Shown here: positions 6,358 through 11,719 of the stretch, piece by piece
How positions within the stretch are numbered: the stretch's first letter is position 1
Layout: each line of letters opens with the position of its first letter
Assembly: GCA_022837485.1 (NCBI GenBank)
Contig: JALHHH010000075.1
Coordinates: 1-11,719 of the forward strand
DNA: 11,719 bases
Source of the DNA: Bacteroidales bacterium
GTDB taxonomy: Bacteria; Bacteroidota; Bacteroidia; Bacteroidales; Lentimicrobiaceae
Direction of reading: 5' to 3'
The notes under the pieces: generated by a model
The model's database searches: none
Told to the model about the DNA's origin: nothing
The model's input: only the letters and a program-made list of their open reading frames with translations
Position numbers and translations under genes: made by a program

Positions 6358-8982
6358 TTATCCCAATCCTTCCATTTGCTGCTTTAGAAGTTCAATTTTC
6401 GCTTCAGCATCGGCTCTTTTTTTACGCTCATTTTCGATGATATCAGGTTTAGCATTAGCGATAAACCGCTCATTTTGCAGCTTTTTCATCACCGAATCCA
6501 AAAATCCCTGCGCATATTCCAGTTCTTTTGCAAGCTTTTCACGCTCGGCTTCCACATCCATGGCATCTCCCAAAGGGAGGTAGTATTCGGTAGCCTTAAC
6601 CATAAAACCAGCTGCAGAAGCGGGTTTATCGTCCACATAATCAACCAGGGAAAGGTTGGTCAGCTTAGCCACAACGCCATCAAATTCCTTTCCGGGATTA
6701 TCGCCTTTTACAAGCAGTGTCAGAGAGTCTTTAAAAGGAATATTCTTTTCCTTGCGGACATTGCGAATTCCGATTACGGCTTCTTCCGCGTGTTCGAATG
6801 CAGAAAGCATGGATTTATCAGCATTTGCTGCAAGGGGCAAAGCGCTTACCATGATGCTCTCGCCCTGGATTCTGTCGGTAAGCAATTGCCATATTTCTTC
6901 GGTTATAAATGGCATAAACGGGTGCAATACCTGCATCAGTTTATTAAAGAAAGAAATGGTCGCGGAAAGGGTTTTTGCATCAATCGGTTGCTGGTAAGCC
7001 GGTTTTACAATTTCAAGATACCAGGAGCAAAAATCATCCCAGATCAGCTTATACACTGCCATCAGGGCTTCAGACAAGCGGTACTTGCTGAAATTCTCTT
7101 CAATCTGTGCAAGGGCATCGTTAAAACGCGATTCGAACCACTTTATGCCAACAGCAGCATACTCAGGCTGTTCAAGGTTAGCGTCCTTTTGCCATCCTTT
7201 CACCAGCCGAAGGGCATTCCAGATTTTATTGCTGAAGTTTCTGCCCTGTTCACAGAGACTTTCATCAAAAGGAAGGTCGTTCCCTGCCGGGGATGTAAGC
7301 AGCATTCCCACCCTTACTCCGTCGGCTCCGAAACGGGAGATAAGTTCCAGCGGATCGGGCGAGTTACCGAGCGACTTCGACATCTTGCGGCCGAGCTTAT
7401 CCCTTACGATACCTGTCAGGTATACGTTCTTAAATGGGATATCATTCTGATATTCAAGCCCTGCCATGATCATTCGGGCAACCCAGAAGAAAAGTATCTC
7501 GGGTGCGGTTACCAGATCGTTGGTCGGGTAATAGTATTTTATATCGGGATTCCCGGGATTTCGTATTCCATCAAATACGGAAATCGGCCACAGCCAGGAG
7601 GAAAACCAGGTATCCAGCACATCCTCGTCCTGCCGCAAATCGTGAGGCAGCAACGCCGGATTTCCGGTCAGAATTCGGGCTTTTTCAAGCGCCTCTTCCG
7701 ATGATTTTGCAACGATCACCTCTCCGGTTTTAAGATAATAGGCGGGAATCCGCTGTCCCCACCAGAGCTGACGGCTGATGCACCAGTCGCGCACATTCTC
7801 CATCCAGTGGCGGTAGGTATTTTTGAATTTTTCAGGATGAAACCTCACCGTATCGTTCATCACCACATCCAGGGCCGGTTTGGCCATTTCATCCATTTTC
7901 ATGAACCACTGCACCGAAAGCTTGGGTTCAATCACCTCATCTGTACGTTCCGAAAAGCCCACGTTATTCACGTAATCCTCAATTTTAAGGATATGGCCGT
8001 GATTCAGCAGGTCTTCCACGATGCGTCCGCGTGCGGCAAAACGGTCCTGCCCGGTGTATAGCAGGGCTTTCTCGTTCAGTGTTCCGTTGTCGTTAAAGAT
8101 ATCGATGGATTCAAGGTTGTGTTTCAGTCCGATGTTGTAGTCGTTGATATCGTGGGCAGGCGTGATTTTAAGGCATCCGGTACCAAATTCGCGGTCAACG
8201 TATTCATCGGCGATCATCGGGACAGAGCGTTTAATAAGGGGCACCAGTACGCGTTTCCCGGCAAGGTGTTTAAAACGCTCGTCTTCAGGATGGTAACACA
8301 CTGCCGTATCGCCCAGAATGGTCTCGGGACGGGTGGTGGCTATGGTAACCCATTCGTCAGCGCTGCCTTCAATCTTATAGCGGACGTAATAAAGCTTTGA
8401 TTTAACCTCCTTGTAAATCACCTCTTCGTCGCTGAGGGCCGTAAGCGCTTTGGGGTCCCAGTTCACCATACGCACCCCGCGGTAGATGAGGCCTTTGTTG
8501 TACAGATCGATAAACACATCGATCACCGACTCGTACATGGATTCGTCCATGGTGAACTTCGTGCGTTCCCAGTCGCAGGAGGCGCCGAGTTTCTTTAGCT
8601 GTTCCAGGATGATGCCGCCGTGTTTTTCCTTCCATTCCCAGGCATGGGCCAGAAACTCTTCACGGGTAAGCGACGATTTTTCGATGCCTTCTTCTTTAAG
8701 TTTGGCCACCACCTTGGCTTCCGTCGCGATAGAAGCATGATCCGTCCCCGGCAGCCACAGGGCGTTTTTCCCCTGCATCCGGGCACGGCGCACCAGCACA
8801 TCCTGAATGGTATTGTTGAGCATGTGGCCCATGTGAAGCACTCCGGTCACGTTGGGCGGAGGAATCACTATAGTATAAGGTTCGCGCTCATCCGGAAACG
8901 ATTGAAAGAATTTATTGTCGAGCCAGTATTGGTACCATTTGTTCTCAATGCCCGAAGGGTCGTATTTGGCGGGAATATCCAT
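6358..8982 (-). CDS. valS: Valyl-tRNA synthetase (valine--tRNA ligase, class I)
   Basis: 874 residues, a full-length enzyme, start ATG at 8982-8980, stop TAA at 6360-6358. It charges tRNA-Val with valine using ATP in the cytoplasm. Class I signatures are present: the HIGH-type motif in PPNVTGVLHMGH (42-53) and KMSKS at 533-537 (GRKMSKSLGN). WLPGTDHASIATE (~76-88) is typical of ValRS. The editing (CP1) domain includes TIATTRPETILGDTAV (213-228) and the GTGCLKITPAHD block (~267-278). DVLDTWFSSWLWP (~454-466) leads into the second half of the catalytic core. The helical anticodon-binding domain covers roughly 610-780. The last ~60 residues are a charged heptad-like tail (VEAEREKLAKELEYAQGF... 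to IELLKQQMEGLG) matching the C-terminal coiled coil that contacts tRNA. No partner gene is adjacent. The upstream gap has a TAnnTTTG box. It is intact, with no frameshift. Confidence 0.98.
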   Translation of the reverse strand: MDIPAKYDPSGIENKWYQYWLDNKFFQSFPDEREPYTIVIPPPNVTGVLHMGHMLNNTIQDVLVRRARMQGKNALWLPGTDHASIATEAKVVAKLKEEGIEKSSLTREEFLAHAWEWKEKHGGIILEQLKKLGASCDWERTKFTMDESMYESVIDVFIDLYNKGLIYRGVRMVNWDPKALTALSDEEVIYKEVKSKLYYVRYKIEGSADEWVTIATTRPETILGDTAVCYHPEDERFKHLAGKRVLVPLIKRSVPMIADEYVDREFGTGCLKITPAHDINDYNIGLKHNLESIDIFNDNGTLNEKALLYTGQDRFAARGRIVEDLLNHGHILKIEDYVNNVGFSERTDEVIEPKLSVQWFMKMDEMAKPALDVVMNDTVRFHPEKFKNTYRHWMENVRDWCISRQLWWGQRIPAYYLKTGEVIVAKSSEEALEKARILTGNPALLPHDLRQDEDVLDTWFSSWLWPISVFDGIRNPGNPDIKYYYPTNDLVTAPEILFFWVARMIMAGLEYQNDIPFKNVYLTGIVRDKLGRKMSKSLGNSPDPLELISRFGADGVRVGMLLTSPAGNDLPFDESLCEQGRNFSNKIWNALRLVKGWQKDANLEQPEYAAVGIKWFESRFNDALAQIEENFSKYRLSEALMAVYKLIWDDFCSWYLEIVKPAYQQPIDAKTLSATISFFNKLMQVLHPFMPFITEEIWQLLTDRIQGESIMVSALPLAANADKSMLSAFEHAEEAVIGIRNVRKEKNIPFKDSLTLLVKGDNPGKEFDGVVAKLTNLSLVDYVDDKPASAAGFMVKATEYYLPLGDAMDVEAEREKLAKELEYAQGFLDSVMKKLQNERFIANAKPDIIENERKKRADAEAKIELLKQQMEGLG

Positions 8983-9012
8983 GTGTTATGAAAGCTGATT
9001 TCTTAGAAGGTG

Positions 9013-9020
9013 CAAAAGTA
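9013..9020 (-). promoter_or_regulatory. Putative -7 promoter box for valS
   Basis: TACTTTTG on the minus strand matches TAnnTTTG and lies 30 nt upstream of the valS ATG. No TTTG/TTG element is seen at the expected distance further upstream, where the sequence is GC-rich, so this is a half-supported promoter. Confidence 0.45.
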
Positions 9021-9090
9021 GTAAAAAAAACGGAGCCGGAAGCCGGATTGAAATTCGCGCTGAGAGTGAGATCCGGAAACGGATATAGCT

Positions 9091-9150
9091 GAGGCTAAGG
9101 TTGAGGCTGAGGTTGAGGTTGAGGTTTAGGTTGAGGCTGAGTTTGTGTTT
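9091..9150. repeat. 6-bp tandem repeat array (GAGGYT), 10 units
   Basis: Ten head-to-tail hexamers with consensus GAGGTT or GAGGCT, with variants AAGGTT, TAGGTT and GAGTTT. The last unit (GTGTTT) is degenerate. An isolated similar piece (GGGTTGAGGTT) occurs at 9224-9234. It starts 108 bp upstream of valS in non-coding DNA. If translated it gives simple Leu-Arg or Leu-Asn dipeptide repeats, with no sign of a real gene. Just before it, ATCCG-GAAA-CGGAT (9071-9084) can form a small hairpin with a GAAA loop. Confidence 0.85.
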
Positions 9151-9300
9151 CGGCTGGTCTCGTTCCGATAGTCCCGATGGCGATTGGGATCGGGATCGAC
9201 CGACCACCGTCGCTCAGCAACCAGGGTTGAGGTTAGAATTACGAAATAACAGTTTTCCCTGGAATTGCGTCCGGCATCAGCGACCTCCTGATCCGGCAAT

Positions 9301-9512
9301 CCTGTCAATCCTGTCAATCCTGTCAACCCAATTAATCCTGTAAATCCTGTGAATCCTGTCAACCCTATTAATCCTGTCAACCCTATTAATCCTGTAAATC
9401 ATATTAATCCTGTAAATCCTGTAAATCCTGTAAATCCTGTCAAAGAATTAAATCCTGTGAATCCTGTAAACCCTGTCAAAGAATTAAATCCTGTGAATCC
9501 TGTAAACCCTGT
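9301..9512. repeat. 9-bp tandem repeat array (AATCCTGTN type), about 23 units
   Basis: Continuous 9-bp periodicity with consensus CCTGTNAAT; the variable base is A, C or G. Variants are CCTATTAAT, CCAATTAAT and CATATTAAT, and two inserts read AAAGAATTAAAT. Within it, a 36-bp segment (9436-9471) is repeated exactly at 9472-9507, a recent duplication. The unit is a multiple of three, so the plus strand stays open and would encode Asn-Pro-Val/Ile triplets. The array ends about 100 bp before the glycosyltransferase start. Confidence 0.93.
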
Positions 9513-9592
9513 CTTTATGAAAAAAACCATCAACACGGTCATTCATATCAATCCGAAATCAAAAATCAAAAATCCGAAATATCAAAACTCCT

Positions 9593-9600
9593 TACTTTTG
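9593..9600 (+). promoter_or_regulatory. Putative -7 promoter box for the glycosyltransferase gene
   Basis: TACTTTTG matches TAnnTTTG and ends 15 nt before the ATG at 9616. No TTTG is visible about 20 nt further upstream; that stretch is A-rich with AATCAAAA/AATCCGAAA repeats. Its presence favours 9616 as the real start, because transcripts from it could not include the upstream repeat. Confidence 0.45.
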
Positions 9601-9615
9601 CAAAAATTCAAACCA

Positions 9616-10488
9616 ATGAAAGTCTCCGGTTTCACCTTTATCCGCAATGCCGTTAAATTCGATTATCCTGTGGTGGAGGCCATCACCTCCATACTTCCGA
9701 TCTGCGATGAATTCGTGGTGGCGGTCGGCAATTCCGAGGACGGAACCCGCGACCTGATCCTGGGCATAGGTTCACCAAAAATCCGGATCATCGATACCGT
9801 TTGGGACGACAGCCTGCGCGAAGGCGGACACGTGCTGGCCGTGGAAACCGACAAGGCCTTTGACGCCCTGGGCAGCGACAGCGACTGGGCATTTTACATA
9901 CAGGGCGATGAGGTACTGCACGAACAATACCTGGAGCCTGTCAGAGAAGCGATGCTGAGGTGGAAAGATGATTCAAAGGTGGAAGGACTGTTGCTGAATT
10001 ACACCCATTTCTATGGCTCCTACGACTACATCGGCGACAGCCGTCGCTGGTACCGGCGCGAGGTGAGGGTAATCCGCAACGACAAGTCCATCCGCTCCTA
10101 CCGCGACGCCCAGGGCTTCCGCAAAGACGGGCGTCCGCTGAACGTGAAACCCGTTGAAGCAAGCATGTATCACTACGGCTGGGTAAAACCGCCCGAGCTG
10201 CAGCAGGCCAAGCAGGAATACTTCCATAAACTCTGGCACAACGATGAGTGGGTGGAGAAGAAAATCCCGAAAGCTGACAGTTTCGACTATTCCGGCATCG
10301 ACTCCCTGGCCCTTTTCAAAGGAACCCACCCGGCTGTAATGCAAAACCGCATCAACCGGCTTAACTGGCAGTTCAGCTTCGATCCCACCAAAAAACGATT
10401 GCCCTTCAAATCAAGGTTGCTGCATTCCATCGAAAGCCTTACGGGATGGAGGATTGGCGAGTACAGGAATTACCGGGTAATTGATTAG
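9616..10488 (+). CDS. Glycosyltransferase family 2-like (GT-A fold) protein
   Basis: 290 residues from ATG at 9616 to TAG at 10486-10488. The frame is open back to an ATG at 9349, adding 89 residues of Asn-Pro-Val repeat and Lys-rich sequence. That extension is repeat DNA rather than protein-like, and a -7 box lies at 9593-9600, so 9616 is preferred. The start MKVSGFTFIRNAV with FVVAVGNSEDGTRDLI (33-48) resembles the nucleotide-binding N-terminus of GT2-like enzymes. FYIQGDEVLHE (93-103) holds an acidic GDE in the place of the metal-binding DXD. Later come an Arg/Tyr-rich middle (RRWYRREVRVIRN, 143-155) and MYHYGWVKPP (184-192). It has no signal peptide or membrane segment, so it probably acts in the cytoplasm on surface polysaccharide or glycan synthesis. 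Donor and acceptor are unknown. It stands alone, flanked by repeat DNA on both sides, and its codons look GC-rich compared with the flanks. Confidence 0.75.
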   Translation: MKVSGFTFIRNAVKFDYPVVEAITSILPICDEFVVAVGNSEDGTRDLILGIGSPKIRIIDTVWDDSLREGGHVLAVETDKAFDALGSDSDWAFYIQGDEVLHEQYLEPVREAMLRWKDDSKVEGLLLNYTHFYGSYDYIGDSRRWYRREVRVIRNDKSIRSYRDAQGFRKDGRPLNVKPVEASMYHYGWVKPPELQQAKQEYFHKLWHNDEWVEKKIPKADSFDYSGIDSLALFKGTHPAVMQNRINRLNWQFSFDPTKKRLPFKSRLLHSIESLTGWRIGEYRNYRVID

Positions 10489-10533
10489 AAAATGAGATAA
10501 TTTGAGGATGTGATAATATGAGAATTTCGAAAT
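10489..10533. repeat. Degenerate ~9-bp repeat (TGAGAATNT type)
   Basis: Directly after the glycosyltransferase stop, the sequence shows loosely repeated units TGAGATAAT, TTGAGGATG, TGATAATA and TGAGAATTT. The periodicity is 8-9 bp and imperfect, with only about four units. Confidence 0.5.
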
Positions 10534-10637
10534 ACCTGTAAATAAGAAATCAGCAGTACAACAATCATTGAGGAATAAGTCATTTCTTACCGCTCCAATA
10601 TATTCGGTAAAGCGGAGTGACTGAAGAAAAGAAAAGC

Positions 10638-10662
10638 ATCCGGACCAAAGCCGGATATTTTT
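10638..10662 (+). terminator. Possible Rho-independent terminator
   Basis: ATCCGG (10638-10643), a 7-nt loop, and CCGGAT (10651-10656) form a 6-bp stem; after one A come five T residues (10658-10662). The stem is short and lies 150 bp after the glycosyltransferase stop, so this is a tentative call. Confidence 0.4.
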
Positions 10663-10988
10663 CCGTATAATTTTATGACATTTTACTTATAAAGAACTGA
10701 TAATTTTATAGATAATCACTGTTGTCCGGGGAAATTATTATAATCTCACCGGAATGTTTTATAGTGTGTTGGTTTCAGAAGATTGTAACAGCATTCAGCT
10801 TGCTTTTAAATATTTCGCCACTAAGCGATGCACTGAGCCTGCCGAAGGGGTACAAAGGTACCAGGTTGCACAAAACATATCCCGGTTTATCCGGATTTAT
10901 TTTCCTCATTTAGTGATACTTAGTGTCTTCGTTTCTTTGTGGCAAATTCTTTCTTCATTTAATCCGGACAATGGCGATAAATAATAGC
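10663..10988. other. Intergenic region without a supported gene
   Basis: Short open frames here (63-76 codons) have no recognisable motif and run through the repeat-like element at 10813-10946. No RNA gene is recognised. Confidence 0.5.
10813..10946. repeat. Intergenic element bounded by imperfect inverted ends (GCCACTAAG / CTTTGTGGC)
   Basis: The left end TTTCGCCACTAAG (10813-10825) and the right end CTTTGTGGCAAA (10935-10946) are inverted relative to each other with one gap and one mismatch. Inside are CACTGAGCCTGCCGAAG (10831-10847) and TTAGTGATACTTAGTGTCTTCG (10910 onward, shown in part). From memory, phrases like these recur between genes in many Bacteroidota genomes. There is no coding content. 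Confidence 0.45.
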
Positions 10989-10996
10989 TATTTTTG
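10989..10996 (+). promoter_or_regulatory. Putative -7 promoter box for the 11030 gene
   Basis: TATTTTTG matches TAnnTTTG and lies 33 nt upstream of the ATG at 11030. No TTTG is seen at the right distance upstream, so support is partial. Confidence 0.4.
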
Positions 10997-11029
10997 GGGA
11001 AATCATCTGCAATAGTTAAACAATTTTAC

Positions 11030-11719
11030 ATGAAACGATTGCTGATACTGGTCCTTTGCATTATTTCCCTCAGTGTTTCAGCCCAGCGGGAAACCGATAA
11101 CTGGATTTTCGGCTGGGGTACGTGGATCAGTTTTGCCTCAGGAACACCTGCATATGTTCCCGTGCACACCGGACTCTTTTCATTCTATGGTTCCACTTCC
11201 CTGTCCGATAGTGCCGGAAATTTATTGTTTTATTCTGACGGGATAGAACTTTATAATAGAAATAAGGATTTAATGGAAAACAGCGACGGGTTGATGGCTG
11301 CAGCTTTTGCGACCAACCCGTGCATTGCATTTCCCAAACCGGGCGATCCGGACAAATACTATTTTTTCACGGTTGGCGGAAGAACTGGCTCCACCAACAG
11401 GGCGGGCTCGGAATATTCGGTCATCGACATGGCCCTTGACGGGGGTCTGGGCGGAATCATTGAAGGTCAGAAAAACATACCCCTGATTGCCGCCGACAGC
11501 ACTTACGAAACCATTCAGGGGGTAAAACACGGAAGCCGCGATGCCTACTGGGTCATCCTGCGCAACCACCGCAGCCCGAATAAGTTTTTAAGCTATCTGG
11601 TTGATCAGTCAGGGGTAAAACAGACTCCCGTTGTTTCAAACTGCATCCTTAACTTTCCGGCCGAAGGAAATCAGTCGGAATACATGAAAATCTCGGCCGA
11701 CGGCAAATATCTTGTGTTT
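11030..11719 (+). CDS. Secreted, probably beta-propeller surface protein, 3' end missing
   Basis: An open frame from ATG at 11030 to the last base of the window, 230 codons with no stop. Residues 1-18 form a signal peptide (MKRLLILVLCIISLSVSA|Q). The mature start, NWIFGWGTWISFASGTP, followed by STSLSDSAGNLLFYSDGIELYNR (56-77), a run of small residues and CIAFPKPGDPDKYYFFTVGG, matches the opening of a large Bacteroidota family of secreted proteins. In these, 'NWYFG', 'GNLLFYTDG' and 'YYIFT' phrases mark propeller-like blades, often followed by Ig/PKD repeats and a T9SS type B (gliding-motility-associated) C-terminal domain. The C-terminal part lies outside the window, so the sorting signal is an expectation. 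Location is predicted to be cell surface or extracellular. Function is unknown. It is probably monocistronic at its 5' end. Confidence 0.8.
   Translation, partial: MKRLLILVLCIISLSVSAQRETDNWIFGWGTWISFASGTPAYVPVHTGLFSFYGSTSLSDSAGNLLFYSDGIELYNRNKDLMENSDGLMAAAFATNPCIAFPKPGDPDKYYFFTVGGRTGSTNRAGSEYSVIDMALDGGLGGIIEGQKNIPLIAADSTYETIQGVKHGSRDAYWVILRNHRSPNKFLSYLVDQSGVKQTPVVSNCILNFPAEGNQSEYMKISADGKYLVF

Noticed and set aside
6339..6363. Terminator for valS at GGATAAAA...TTTTATCC
   Set aside because: The stem overlaps the valS stop codon, is mostly A/T, and has no T-run after it on the minus strand.
6475..7704. 409-codon open frame on the plus strand opposite valS
   Set aside because: It lies wholly antisense to an intact valyl-tRNA synthetase, has no recognisable domain, and is rich in Phe/His/Arg/Ile as expected from reverse-complemented coding sequence.
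8986..9380. Minus-strand frames giving Leu-Asn or Gly-Leu-Thr repeats
   Set aside because: These are translations of the hexamer and nonamer DNA repeats, with no domain.
9301..9512. CRISPR array
   Set aside because: The periodicity is a continuous 9 bp with no unique spacers of 30 bp or more and no cas genes; it is a simple tandem repeat.
10722..10984. Two short plus-strand frames (63 and 76 codons)
   Set aside because: They overlap in different frames, cross the repeat-like element, and show no protein motif.

Overview
The window looks like chromosomal DNA from a member of the Bacteroidota. The evidence is a SusD/RagB-type outer-membrane lipoprotein, a secreted enzyme with a C-terminal type IX secretion (T9SS) sorting domain, signal peptides that cleave before Gln, a PorT-type beta-barrel, and promoters matching the Bacteroidota consensus (TTTG, about 20 nt, TAnnTTTG). 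No mobile element, tRNA, rRNA or CRISPR array was seen.

Layout. (1) 1-3853, plus strand: the 3' part of a SusD-like gene, then 40 bp later a large secreted multidomain protein with a peptide-N-glycosidase F (PNGase F)-like module and a T9SS tail. This is most simply read as the end of a polysaccharide/glycoprotein utilisation locus aimed at N-glycoproteins, with SusC probably just upstream of the window. A strong bidirectional terminator (3874-3918) closes it. (2) 3937-5275, minus strand: an OmpA-like lipoprotein and, 19 bp downstream, an outer-membrane beta-barrel protein, behind a well-formed promoter. (3) 5276-5886: a gene-poor gap with two perfect palindromes and a terminator. (4) 5887-6078, minus: a cold-shock-domain protein with its own promoter and terminator. 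(5) 6358-8982, minus: complete valyl-tRNA synthetase. (6) 8983-9615: a repeat-rich gap with a 6-bp tandem array and a long 9-bp tandem array. (7) 9616-10488, plus: a glycosyltransferase-like gene. An open frame runs back from it through the 9-bp repeat (an Asn-Pro-Val/Ile repeat if translated), but the real start is most likely 9616. (8) 10489-11029: a second repeat-bearing gap. (9) 11030 to the end, plus: the 5' part of a secreted, probably beta-propeller protein cut by the window edge.

The most interesting part is the SusD/PNGase F-like pair. The PNGase F fold signature and two of the three classical acidic active-site residues (equivalents of Asp60 and Glu206) are present. The position aligned with Glu118 is Ile. 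The enzyme may therefore have altered catalysis or specificity, or may act as a glycan-binding protein. The other genes are housekeeping or envelope genes; the gaps around the glycosyltransferase carry several distinct short-repeat families.

Family assignments come from reading the translated sequences and recalling family motifs. No database search was run.
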